Below, piece after piece: positions 1 through 7,085 of a stretch of DNA of 13,673 nt (the first letter of the stretch is position 1; each line of letters begins with the position of its first letter). The notes under the pieces were generated by a model that searched no databases, had not been told where the DNA came from, and saw only the letters and a program-made list of their open reading frames with translations. Source of the stretch: Cyanobacteria bacterium Co-bin13 (GTDB lineage: Bacteria; Cyanobacteriota; Cyanobacteriia; Phormidesmidales; Phormidesmidaceae); the NCBI GenBank assembly GCA_014534385.1, contig JACVRP010000051.1:1-13673 (forward strand). Reading direction: 5' to 3'. Made by a program: the position numbers and the translations under genes.

Positions 1-2
1 AG

Positions 3-1673
3 CTAATGGTGGTAGACGACGAGCCAGACAACCTAGATCTGCTCTACCGCACCTTTCGCCGAGAATTTCAGGTATTCAAAGCGACCAGCGGCGTTGAAGC
101 CCTCGCCATCCTGGAGCAAATCGGAGAAATGGCCATCATCATCTCCGACCAGCGCATGCCCAGGATGAACGGCACCGAGTTTCTTAGCCGCACGGTACAG
201 CGGTTTCCCGACACCATCCGCATTGTGTTGACAGGCTACACCGATGTCGAAGACCTGGTAGAAGCTATTAACTCAGGCAAAGTTTTTAAGTACATCACCA
301 AGCCCTGGAATCCCGAGGCGCTGAAAAATGTAGTGGTGCAGGCTGCCGAAACCTACCGGCTAGTCAAGCAGCGCACCCGCGCACTCACCCTTGCCCTCCG
401 GAAAGAGTCTTTAATCAACGAGGTCATGAGCGCAGTCCGAGAATCCTTGGACTATCGCAGCATGCTGCAAACGGTGGTCAATACTCTAGGAACGCGGTTT
501 GAAGCCGACTATGTCATCCTGCGGCCTCAGGAAACCGGATGCCCCAAGGCTGAAACTAGTCTCAAGGCTACCAGCCCGATTTTTCAGTATCCGGCCCCAC
601 CCCCAACAGCCGACGGTCATGGCGAACCCGCCCAGGATCCTCTCTGGTCAATGCTGTACAGCCACCATCTCAAGCAAGAGAGCCAAATCGGGTGTGAGAC
701 CGAAGCCACCCTGACCACCATTAGCAATTCCCACCAGCCCATCACCGTATTGACCCTGCCTCTAATCTGTCAGCAGCGGTGCCTGGCTGTTACCTCCCTG
801 TACCAAGTTCGATCTTCCAACTGGTCTGAGGAAACCCTCGATCTAATTCGCAGCGTCGCCGATCAGGTTGCTCTAGCCATTGCCCAAGCCCACCTCTATC
901 AGCAGATCCAAGAACGCACTCGGCAGATGCGGACGGAGCTAGAGGTCGCCCGCCAGATTCAAATGAACCTGCTGCGCCAGAGCTGGCCAAGGGTCCCCGG
1001 CATCAAAGTTCAGGCTCGGTGCTTGCCCGCCAACGAAGTCGGCGGTGACTTTTTTGAGGTCTTTGTTCACCCTCAGGGAGATGTGTGGCTGGCGGTTGGA
1101 GATGTTTCAGGCAAGGGTGTCCCCGCCGCGCTGTTTATGGCCAGCGCTATCTCCGTGCTGCGGCGAGAACTTTCCCAAGAGACCTCTCCTGCCCCCGACG
1201 CCATCATGCGCAGCTTGAATTCGAGCTTGTCAGACGATTTGGTGAGCAACAACTGCTTCATCACGCTGGTCCTGGTGCGCTACTCTCCTACAACCCGCCA
1301 TGTCACCTATGCCAATGCGGGTCACATTTACCCCCTAGTCTGGTCGCCGGCAACGGATAAACCCCAGTATTTAGAGACCCGAGGCGTGCCTCTGGGCATC
1401 TTGCCAGTCTGGCAGGCCAAGGCAGGCGAACTCAGTCTCTCGCCCGGCGATACGCTGCTGCTGGCTAGTGACGGGCTCACCGAGGTCACCACAGAACAAG
1501 GAACCGCCGGCAGCATGGCCATGCTGCAGCAGGCCGGACTGTGGGCTCTGCTACAGCAGCAGCCTCCCCCCCTCGACCTTGATAAGCTCTTAGACGCTAT
1601 TCAAAAGCTAAGCAATCAGCAGGAAGACGATCAGACAGCCCTATCGCTGGAGGTGCTGCCAGATGAGGACTGA
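3..1673 (+). CDS. Response regulator with GAF and PP2C-type (SpoIIE/RsbU) phosphatase domains, 5'-partial
   Basis: Likely a signal-controlled serine/threonine phosphatase acting on an anti-anti-sigma-type (STAS) protein. Residues below are numbered from the ATG at 6. A receiver domain fills about 1-115, with acidic pair D4-D5, phosphoacceptor D48 (SDQRMP), T76 and K99 (KYITKPW). A GAF-like sensor spans about 146-296, a short coiled coil about 296-325 (QQIQERTRQMRTELEVARQ), and the phosphatase about 326-550. Metal-binding aspartates are visible in GGDFF (D348), GDVSGKG (D366), SDGL (D489) and DDQT (D541/D542), so the phosphatase should be active. The ATG at 6 falls within the first receiver strand (usually ILVVDDEP), and the frame is open to the window edge, so the true start lies upstream. 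The 3' end overlaps the kinase gene by 11 bp, implying translational coupling. The GAF ligand cannot be told from sequence. Confidence 0.93.
   Translation, partial: LMVVDDEPDNLDLLYRTFRREFQVFKATSGVEALAILEQIGEMAIIISDQRMPRMNGTEFLSRTVQRFPDTIRIVLTGYTDVEDLVEAINSGKVFKYITKPWNPEALKNVVVQAAETYRLVKQRTRALTLALRKESLINEVMSAVRESLDYRSMLQTVVNTLGTRFEADYVILRPQETGCPKAETSLKATSPIFQYPAPPPTADGHGEPAQDPLWSMLYSHHLKQESQIGCETEATLTTISNSHQPITVLTLPLICQQRCLAVTSLYQVRSSNWSEETLDLIRSVADQVALAIAQAHLYQQIQERTRQMRTELEVARQIQMNLLRQSWPRVPGIKVQARCLPANEVGGDFFEVFVHPQGDVWLAVGDVSGKGVPAALFMASAISVLRRELSQETSPAPDAIMRSLNSSLSDDLVSNNCFITLVLVRYSPTTRHVTYANAGHIYPLVWSPATDKPQYLETRGVPLGILPVWQAKAGELSLSPGDTLLLASDGLTEVTTEQGTAGSMAMLQQAGLWALLQQQPPPLDLDKLLDAIQKLSNQQEDDQTALSLEVLPDED
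1649..1654 (+). promoter_or_regulatory. Shine-Dalgarno of the RsbW-type gene, inside the preceding CDS
   Basis: GGAGGT lies 8 nt before the ATG at 1663, within the last codons of the phosphatase gene. It fixes the start of the downstream gene and supports coupled translation of the pair. Confidence 0.75.
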
Positions 1674-2097
1674 GCTAAAAATTCCTAGTGACCTGAAATT
1701 TTTGTCCGTAGTCGAGAGCTGGCTGCTGGAGTCTTTAGCAGCAGAGCTCAAGGATCTAGAAACCTGGCCGCAGCTGTCCACCCGCCTGCGTCTGGCCCTG
1801 GTCGAGGCCTACTCCAACGTGGTCCGCCATGCCCATAAAGACAATCCTGAGATGCCCGTCATTCTGCGGTTAACGCTTGATCAGCGCTGTGTGACGCTGG
1901 AAATTTGGGACTCAGGGCAGGGCTACGACACTGCTACCTACCTGGCTCCCGCCCCCGAAACCTTTCAGGAGGGCGGCTATGGCTGGCTGATCCTAAACCG
2001 CCTGATGGACAAGGTGCAGTACCAGCTGCGGGCTAAGGACGGACAGAACTGTCTGATGCTAGAGACTGAGCTGCCGATTTTTCAGGAGATGCCGTAG
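1663..2097 (+). CDS. RsbW/SpoIIAB-type anti-sigma factor serine kinase (HATPase_c_2)
   Basis: A 144-residue stand-alone GHKL ATPase of the anti-sigma-factor kinase family. Such proteins bind a sigma factor or another effector and phosphorylate a STAS-domain antagonist; the matching PP2C phosphatase reverses this. The N box is EAYSNVVRHAH (E48, N52), the G1 box is DSGQG (83-87) and the G2 box is GGYGWLIL (104-111). The length is normal for the family. The ATG at 1663 has a good Shine-Dalgarno and overlaps the phosphatase gene by 11 bp, so kinase and phosphatase are probably made together as opposing enzymes. No STAS protein or sigma factor is in the window, so the target is unknown. The last 65 bp overlap the convergent dipeptidase gene. 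Confidence 0.9.
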   Translation: MRTELKIPSDLKFLSVVESWLLESLAAELKDLETWPQLSTRLRLALVEAYSNVVRHAHKDNPEMPVILRLTLDQRCVTLEIWDSGQGYDTATYLAPAPETFQEGGYGWLILNRLMDKVQYQLRAKDGQNCLMLETELPIFQEMP

Positions 2098-2809
2098 GAG
2101 TCTCTGGGGCTCGACCGTAGCGGGCAATCTCCCCAGGGTGTCCATTTTCCTGAGACCTCAACCAGGCCCAGAGCTGGTCGCCCAAAGAAAAGTGCCACCA
2201 CTCCTGGGGATGACGGCGAAATCCGGCAGCGGTCATAACTTGGTTAAGCAGGCTGCGGTTGCAATGCCATTGCTGCTCGGAAGGATCGTCGCTACCTGCG
2301 AAGTGGTCAGGAAAGGAGCGGGCCGAAATTTCATCAATGGGCGACCCCATATCTATTTCGCTGCCGTGGGGGTCGACCAGGGTAACATCTACTGCGGCCC
2401 CAGTACTGTGAGGGGGCGGCATGGCCGGATCTAGACTCGGCGGAGCCCAAAACTGATAAACCTGCTCCATCAACACCTGCCGCTGGTCATTCGGCAGGTC
2501 GGCCTCGTCAAGCCCTTGAATTTGAGTTAGTTCGTGGAAAGTATAGTCCACCATAAACTGCTGTACCGCCACGGGCCGAAACGCGTCAAACACCCGAATG
2601 CGCCAGCCAGGACACTCCACCGTTAGGGCAGCTTGGGCCTGAATCAGGGCAGCCAACACTCCCTGACGCAGGTAGAAGGGAGACTTGTCGGCATAGGGTG
2701 CCCCTAAAGATTGGTAGAAATGAGGGCTTGCCAGGTCAAATTGATCGGGCGGCAGCGGCACTAGGGGTTCACCGCAGTCTTGGATAGGAACGGAGTGATA
2801 AGGCTTCAT
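2033..2809 (-). CDS. M15D family D-alanyl-D-alanine dipeptidase (VanX/DdpX-like)
   Basis: Zinc dipeptidase expected to hydrolyse D-Ala-D-Ala, from peptidoglycan turnover or as nutrient. All diagnostic VanX residues are present: R78 in FDAFRP, zinc ligands H134 and D141 in HSTGAAVD (7-residue spacing, as in VanX), catalytic E203 and zinc ligand H206 in EWWHF. The length, 258 residues, is somewhat longer than VanX (about 202). The recognisable fold ends near YGRAPETP (231-238); the last roughly 20 residues are low-complexity and lie in the antisense overlap with the kinase gene. No obvious signal peptide, so it is probably cytoplasmic. The start at 2809 matches the typical N-terminus but has no clear Shine-Dalgarno. 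It follows the C15 peptidase gene by 59 bp on the same strand. Here it need not confer vancomycin resistance: no VanH or VanA ligase is nearby. Confidence 0.9.
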   Translation of the reverse strand: MKPYHSVPIQDCGEPLVPLPPDQFDLASPHFYQSLGAPYADKSPFYLRQGVLAALIQAQAALTVECPGWRIRVFDAFRPVAVQQFMVDYTFHELTQIQGLDEADLPNDQRQVLMEQVYQFWAPPSLDPAMPPPHSTGAAVDVTLVDPHGSEIDMGSPIDEISARSFPDHFAGSDDPSEQQWHCNRSLLNQVMTAAGFRRHPQEWWHFSLGDQLWAWLRSQENGHPGEIARYGRAPETPTASPEKSAAQSLASDSSVRP

Positions 2810-2868
2810 GAGTCTAACTATGGGCGCACTTAAGAGGCCCCCAGGAAAAAAGGCTGCCCTATCTTAAA

Positions 2869-3408
2869 TTAAGCCACCTGCTGCAGAGGTGAGGTCGCCG
2901 CTGCCAAACTCAGCCGCCGCAGGATCAGCGTAAAGTCTGCGGCAATAAATTCCTGGTTAAGCAGATTTAGCGGGGGCACATGAATAAAAAGGGCCTGGGT
3001 TGAGCAGCGCGTTTGCTGAATAAACTCCAGCACCTTGAAATAGAGATGGTTACAGACGTAGGTTCCAGCGCAGTGGCTAATCTCAGTCAGCCGAGTGCCT
3101 GCCATCAGATCGGATAGGTTCAAAGCGGTTTTGAGGACTTTTTCCTCGCAGCAGCCATTTAGTTCCAGGCTCAAACGCTGGCGCTTCTCTGCCATACCGC
3201 AGCAGACCACAACGGCCGGACGTAACTCGACCAGCTTGGCAATGATATGGCAGGGGGCAAGGTGAAAATTGACCGGCACCTGCCGCATCAAAATGGCGTT
3301 GTCTGGTAGTTCCTGACGCTGCTGCAGGCTGGCCAGCAGATCGTCGGAGGCGTTTGACCGCTGATAGGCCTTCCAGGGAGCAAAAGAGGTGATGAGGATA
3401 GTGGACAT
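2869..3408 (-). CDS. Peptidase C15, pyroglutamyl-peptidase I-like protein
   Basis: Related to pyrrolidone-carboxylate peptidase, a cytoplasmic cysteine enzyme that removes N-terminal pyroglutamate from peptides. The catalytic triad can be assigned: E82 in SLELNG, C119 in AGTYVCNHLYF and H143 in FIHVP. The N-terminus MSTILITSFAPW replaces the usual LVTGFEPF, and the region before the glutamate (GMAEKRQRLSLELNG) differs from the common GLAGGR...ER form. At 179 residues it is shorter than the typical 200-215. It is therefore a divergent member whose substrate may differ. It precedes the VanX-like gene on the same strand, so the two may form a peptide-degradation operon. Upstream, AATATA at 3429-3434 read on the minus strand (TATATT) is a possible -10, but no good -35 is visible. 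Confidence 0.82.
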   Translation of the reverse strand: MSTILITSFAPWKAYQRSNASDDLLASLQQRQELPDNAILMRQVPVNFHLAPCHIIAKLVELRPAVVVCCGMAEKRQRLSLELNGCCEEKVLKTALNLSDLMAGTRLTEISHCAGTYVCNHLYFKVLEFIQQTRCSTQALFIHVPPLNLLNQEFIAADFTLILRRLSLAAATSPLQQVA

Positions 3409-3563
3409 GACGCTAGGCTGTGGTCAGCAATATAGAAACCAAGCTGGTAGAGACGTCATCCTGACTGCCCTGCCAACTTTAGCGTGAAATTTAGAGAGGC
3501 GGCGTGAGCCTTTAGGCGGAACTGCGGGCCGACAGGTAGGATAGGGAAGTATTGCCGTTTGCT

Positions 3564-3570
3564 GGGGAGG
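3564..3570 (+). promoter_or_regulatory. Shine-Dalgarno deciding the hisH start
   Basis: GGGGAGG ends 5 nt before the ATG at 3576. An in-frame TTG at 3552 lies upstream of this site, so the site argues for the ATG as the real start. Confidence 0.7.
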
Positions 3571-3575
3571 CTGCT

Positions 3576-4220
3576 ATGACCTTGATTGCCGTCATTGACT
3601 ACGACATGGGCAACCTGCATTCAGCCTGCAAAGGCCTCGCCAACTCGGGAGCCACGCCTCAAATTACTGATGTCGTTGCCGATTTGGAAAAAGCTGATGG
3701 GGTAGTACTGCCAGGCGACGGGGCCTTTGATCCGGCGATGCAGCACCTGCGATCGCGCGACCTGGTTCAACCCATTAAGGACATCATCGCCAGCGGCAAA
3801 CCCTTTCTGGGCATCTGTCTCGGCCTGCAGCTTTTGTTTGAGGCCAGCGAGGAAGGCCGGGAAGCGGGGCTAGGCATTTTGCCGGGGCACATCCGGCGAT
3901 TTCAGCCTGAACCTGGCATCACCATTCCCCACATGGGCTGGAACCAGCTCACCCTGACCCAACCCCATGCCCCCATTTGGCAGGGCATTGAAAACGGCGA
4001 CTGGGTGTACTTTGTCCACTCCTTCTACGCTGACCCCACGGATCCTACAGTGGTGGCGGCAACGGTGACCCACGGCAGCCAGACGGTGACGGCTGCGATC
4101 GCACGCGACAACCTGACGGCCATGCAGTACCACCCTGAAAAATCCGCCCCTGCCGGGCTCACAATGCTAGATAACTTTGTGGCCCTGGTAAAGGCTAGAG
4201 AACTGGCCCTAAGCCGTTAG
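3576..4220 (+). CDS. hisH: Imidazole glycerol phosphate synthase, glutamine amidotransferase subunit HisH
   Basis: HisH hydrolyses glutamine and channels ammonia to HisF, which forms imidazole glycerol phosphate and AICAR in histidine biosynthesis. It is a class I (triad) glutaminase: nucleophile C81 in GICLGLQLLF, and H186 and E188 in QYHPEKS. The oxyanion segment reads LPGDGAF (45-51). The length of 214 residues is normal. The ATG at 3576 was chosen over an in-frame TTG at 3552 because of the Shine-Dalgarno and because the protein then begins MTLIAVIDYDMGN, as the family does. No other his gene is nearby, consistent with dispersed his genes in cyanobacteria. It contains two HIP1 octamers. 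Confidence 0.96.
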   Translation: MTLIAVIDYDMGNLHSACKGLANSGATPQITDVVADLEKADGVVLPGDGAFDPAMQHLRSRDLVQPIKDIIASGKPFLGICLGLQLLFEASEEGREAGLGILPGHIRRFQPEPGITIPHMGWNQLTLTQPHAPIWQGIENGDWVYFVHSFYADPTDPTVVAATVTHGSQTVTAAIARDNLTAMQYHPEKSAPAGLTMLDNFVALVKARELALSR

Positions 4221-4272
4221 GATCAGCACTAAAAATTATGATTGGGAGCCCTGGCGTATTTTCACAGGATCT

Positions 4273-4292
4273 AGACGCGATTATTTGCGTCT
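4273..4292 (+). repeat. Degenerate palindromic repeat, copy 1, in the rsmD leader
   Basis: AGACGC (4273-4278) and GCGTCT (4287-4292) are perfect inverted arms. With the next G-T and A-T pairs they form an 8-bp stem with a 4-nt loop. The core resembles the GACGCGATTAATCGCGTC-type dispersed palindrome I know from cyanobacterial intergenic regions. That family match is from memory, not a search. Confidence 0.55.
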
Positions 4293-4331
4293 CAACGAGA
4301 AGATTTCAGGGCCTGTTTATGCTGTTTATAA

Positions 4332-4347
4332 ACGCGATGAATTGCGT
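4332..4347 (+). repeat. Degenerate palindromic repeat, copy 2, in the rsmD leader
   Basis: ACGC (4332-4335) and GCGT (4344-4347) flank GATGAATT. Copy 1 has the same ACGCGAT...TTGCGTCT layout 55 bp upstream, so the two look like related, decayed copies. This copy ends 9 bp before the rsmD start. Confidence 0.45.
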
Positions 4348-4356
4348 CTGTACGGG

Positions 4357-4911
4357 ATGTCGCTTCGAATTTATGGCAACCGCACGATTAAGACTCTGCC
4401 AGGGCAGAATACTCGGCCCACGCCATCAAAAGTGCGGCAGGCTCTATTTAACATCTGGCAGGGCAGCATTGCGGGCTGCCGCTGGCTCGATGTGTGCGCG
4501 GGCAGTGGGGCGCTGGGGGCAGAGGCGCTGTGTCGGGGGGCAGCTGAAGTGGTTGGCATTGAGCTGTCGGCCTCGGCCTGTCGGATTATCTGGGAAAACT
4601 GGGAGCGGGTGAGCCAGCCCGAGCAAAAGTTTCACGTCATTCGCGGCAATGTTTTACAGCAGATGGATCGGCTGAGAAACCAGCCTTTTGACCGGATTTA
4701 TTTCGATCCACCCTACGACAGCGAACTCTACATGCCTGTTTTGACCGGAATTGTTCGGTTTGGGCTGTTAGCTTCTACAGGCGAGGTGGCTGTAGAGCAC
4801 AACCCCGACAGCTGGCAGGCAGTTGAGGTGCCGGGCCTGAGCCTAATTCGGGAAAAACGCTACGGCACTAGTCATCTCACGTTTTATACTCCAGAAACTG
4901 TCTCGGCGTAA
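4357..4911 (+). CDS. rsmD: 16S rRNA (guanine(966)-N(2))-methyltransferase RsmD
   Basis: SAM-dependent methyltransferase that modifies G966 (E. coli numbering) of 16S rRNA during 30S assembly. The SAM-binding motif I is LDVCAGSGALG (44-54), and the catalytic N-methyltransferase motif is DPPY (117-120). The opening MSLRIYGNRTIKTLPG...RPTPSKVRQALFN is the standard RsmD N-terminus, so I place the start at the ATG at 4357, giving 184 residues. A TTG at 4285 would add 24 residues encoded by the repeat-like leader, which I regard as non-coding. No strong Shine-Dalgarno precedes the ATG. The permease gene follows after 16 bp, so they are probably co-transcribed. Confidence 0.93.
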   Translation: MSLRIYGNRTIKTLPGQNTRPTPSKVRQALFNIWQGSIAGCRWLDVCAGSGALGAEALCRGAAEVVGIELSASACRIIWENWERVSQPEQKFHVIRGNVLQQMDRLRNQPFDRIYFDPPYDSELYMPVLTGIVRFGLLASTGEVAVEHNPDSWQAVEVPGLSLIREKRYGTSHLTFYTPETVSA

Positions 4912-4927
4912 GGAGCCAGCTTCCTCT

Positions 4928-6175
4928 TTGAAAGCCACCCCATCGTTCTTCAAGGTTTTTGAGAGCCGCAAGATGCTGGCTCTGCTGTGCCTGGGCTTTG
5001 CTTCCGGTCTGCCGCTGTTTCTCACCAGCCAGACTTTACAGGCTTGGATGACTACCGCTGGGGTGGATCTAGGCACCATTGGCTGGTTTACGCTGGTAGC
5101 GCTACCTTACTCGCTCAAGTTTCTCTGGTCGCCACTGCTCGATCGCTACGTGCCGCCTTTTTTGGGACGACGGCGAGGTTGGCTGGTAGTTACCCAACTG
5201 GGGCTAGTGCTGGCGATTGGGGCCATGGCACTGCAAAATCCTCAGCAGGCGCTGACTATGGTGGCGGTCAATGCGCTGATTATTGCCTTTCTCAGTGCCA
5301 GTCAGGACATTGCCTTTGATGCCTACCGCACCGATGTGCTGGAAAAACGGGAGATGGGGGCAGGGGCAGCAGTGGCCGTACTAGGCTACCGCATTGCTTT
5401 GCTAGCAACAGGTTCGGCAGCCCTGATTCTGGCCGATCGCATTTCCTGGCCGCTGGTTTACCTGGTAATGGCTGGGCTGATGGGGCTTGCGATCGCATTC
5501 TCCGTCTTCGCCCCCGAACCTGTCACCGTCAATCGCCCCCCCGCCACTTTGGCAGAAGCAGTCGTCATGCCGTTCGAAGAGTTCTTCCAGAGATCTGGCA
5601 CCCGCCGGGGCGTTCTCATCCTGGTTTTTATCGTGCTGTATAAGCTCGGTGATGCCCTGGTCAACAACATGGTGACGCCCTTTCTGCTGTCAATGAATTT
5701 CACTCAAACCGACATTGGTGCAATCCGGGGCGGTATGGGATTGTTTGCAACCATTGTCGGCACGCTGGTTGGAGGCGCACTGTTGAGCCGTATCGGCATC
5801 AACCGCTCCCTCTGGGTCTTTGGTATTCTTCAGGCCGTTAGCAACCTGGCTTATTTTGTGCTGGCCCAGGTTGGGCAAAACTACCCTCTGATGGTCCTCA
5901 GCATCAACATCGAAAACTTCTGTGCTGGGCTGGGGACCGCTGCCTTTGTCGCCTTCCTGATGAGCCTCTGCAACGCCAGCTTTTCTGCCACGCAGTATGC
6001 GCTCCTCTCGAGTCTGATGGCCGTCAGCCGCGACATCCTCGCAGCCCCTGCGGGCCAGATTGCCCAAGCCACCGGCTGGCCTCTATTTTTCCTGCTAACC
6101 CTGGTCACGGCCCTGCCGGGGCTGCTGCTGCTGCCGTGGTTTGCACCGTGGCACGTGAAGACGGAGGAGGGGTAA
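4928..6175 (+). CDS. ampG: AmpG-type muropeptide MFS permease
   Basis: Inner-membrane major facilitator transporter of the AmpG family, which imports anhydro-muropeptides released from peptidoglycan for recycling. The N-terminal third is strongly AmpG-like: GFASGLPLFLTSQTLQAW (23-40), then TIGWFTLVALPYSLKFLWSP and LLDRYVPPFLGRRRGW, the last being the conserved cytoplasmic loop. The whole protein is hydrophobic, consistent with about 12 membrane helices, and 415 residues fits the shorter family form. The start is probably the TTG at 4928, with AAGGAG at 4910-4915 (12 nt spacing, rather long); the first ATG, at 4973, would cut into the first helix region. It follows rsmD by 16 bp and abuts sseA. 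Substrate assignment is by family; cyanobacterial members have rarely been tested. Confidence 0.88.
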   Translation: MKATPSFFKVFESRKMLALLCLGFASGLPLFLTSQTLQAWMTTAGVDLGTIGWFTLVALPYSLKFLWSPLLDRYVPPFLGRRRGWLVVTQLGLVLAIGAMALQNPQQALTMVAVNALIIAFLSASQDIAFDAYRTDVLEKREMGAGAAVAVLGYRIALLATGSAALILADRISWPLVYLVMAGLMGLAIAFSVFAPEPVTVNRPPATLAEAVVMPFEEFFQRSGTRRGVLILVFIVLYKLGDALVNNMVTPFLLSMNFTQTDIGAIRGGMGLFATIVGTLVGGALLSRIGINRSLWVFGILQAVSNLAYFVLAQVGQNYPLMVLSINIENFCAGLGTAAFVAFLMSLCNASFSATQYALLSSLMAVSRDILAAPAGQIAQATGWPLFFLLTLVTALPGLLLLPWFAPWHVKTEEG

Positions 6176-7009
6176 ATGACCTACCCCACGAATCTAGTTG
6201 AGCCTGCCTGGCTCGCTAATCACTTAGATGACCCTCAGGTAGTTATCGTAGACTGCCGCTTTGCGCTGATGGAGCCAGGTAAGGGGCGGCAGCAGTACGA
6301 GGCTGGGCATATTCCGGGGGCGTATTACCTGGATTTGAACCAGGATTTGTCGAGTCCGGTGCAGGGGCATGGGGGGCGGCACCCGCTGCCGGACTGGGAG
6401 CAGTTTGTGCAAAAACTGGAGGCGATGGGCGTGTCGTCTGACCCACCAGCCGGGCCAACTTTAGTGGTGGCCTATGACGATGCTCGCTACGCCTTTGCTT
6501 CGCGGCTCTGGTGGCTGCTGAAGTACCTGGGTCACGATGCGGTGGCGGTGCTCAATGGCGGCCTGCAGGGCTGGCAGCGACAGGGATATGCGCTCAGTCA
6601 GGCGGTACCGGAAAGAGCTTCGGGCAGATTTGTGCCCAATCCACGCACCGACTGGATTGTTGGTATTGACACTGTGCGGCAGCGCAAAGACCAACCGGGC
6701 GTACGGCTGATCGATGCCCGTGAGCCGTCTCGCTATCGGGGTGAGCAGGAGCCGATTGACCCGATTGCGGGCAGCATTCCGGGTGCAGTGAATTATTTCT
6801 GGCAAGATGTCAGTGAGGGGGATGGACGTATGCGATCGCACGCCCAACTCGCCGACCACTGGTCAGCCCTAGACGACGCCGACGAAGTCATTGTCTACTG
6901 CGGCTCTGGCGTAACTGCCTGCGTTAACCTGCTAAGTCATGCGATCGCAGGCAGACCCATAGGCAAGCTCTACGTGGGCGGCTGGAGCGACTGGTGCTCT
7001 TATCTGTAG
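6176..7009 (+). CDS. sseA: Thiosulfate/3-mercaptopyruvate sulfurtransferase (two-domain rhodanese)
   Basis: Transfers sulfane sulfur from thiosulfate or 3-mercaptopyruvate to cyanide or thiol acceptors. It has two rhodanese domains: an inactive N-terminal one (about 1-140, with GHIPGAYYLDLN) and a catalytic C-terminal one (about 160-277), whose active loop is CGSGVT with nucleophile C242. CG[ST]GVT loops are usual in mercaptopyruvate-type enzymes, whereas classical rhodanese has CRKGVT. The protein stops at GGWSDWCSYL (277 residues), a few residues shorter than many relatives. The ATG directly follows the ampG stop codon, and GGAGG at 6163-6167 is a good Shine-Dalgarno, so translation is probably coupled. 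Any functional link to AmpG is unclear. Two HIP1 octamers lie within it. Confidence 0.93.
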   Translation: MTYPTNLVEPAWLANHLDDPQVVIVDCRFALMEPGKGRQQYEAGHIPGAYYLDLNQDLSSPVQGHGGRHPLPDWEQFVQKLEAMGVSSDPPAGPTLVVAYDDARYAFASRLWWLLKYLGHDAVAVLNGGLQGWQRQGYALSQAVPERASGRFVPNPRTDWIVGIDTVRQRKDQPGVRLIDAREPSRYRGEQEPIDPIAGSIPGAVNYFWQDVSEGDGRMRSHAQLADHWSALDDADEVIVYCGSGVTACVNLLSHAIAGRPIGKLYVGGWSDWCSYL

Positions 7010-7040
7010 TTTCGCCTGGATGCTGGAGCTGTAATCTTGG

Positions 7041-7083
7041 CCCGCAGTTGCGGGAACCGTCGCCATAAAGTACAAATGTACTT
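7041..7083. terminator. Possible bidirectional hairpins between convergent genes
   Basis: Two small dyads sit between sseA and the convergent receiver gene: CCCGC-AGTT-GCGGG (7041-7054) and AAGTAC-AAAT-GTACTT (7068-7083). Neither is followed by a clear T run, so termination is only suggested by position. Confidence 0.3.
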
Positions 7084-7085
7084 AG

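Noticed and set aside
1085..1360. 91-codon ORF inside the phosphatase gene
   Set aside because: Shadow of the PP2C domain, whose reading frame has all metal-binding motifs.
2033..2809. Vancomycin-resistance cluster
   Set aside because: Only the VanX-like dipeptidase is present; no VanH, D-Ala-D-Lac ligase or VanRS genes nearby.
2810..2868. Terminator between the C15 and VanX-like genes
   Set aside because: A run of T on the minus strand is present, but no stable stem precedes it.
4238..4612. ORF of 124 codons over the hisH-rsmD gap
   Set aside because: It runs out of frame through rsmD, begins in repeat-like DNA and has no recognisable domain; rsmD has full family motifs.
5690..6067. 125-codon minus-strand ORF opposite ampG
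   Set aside because: No domain, and codon structure follows the AmpG frame; a typical GC-rich shadow.
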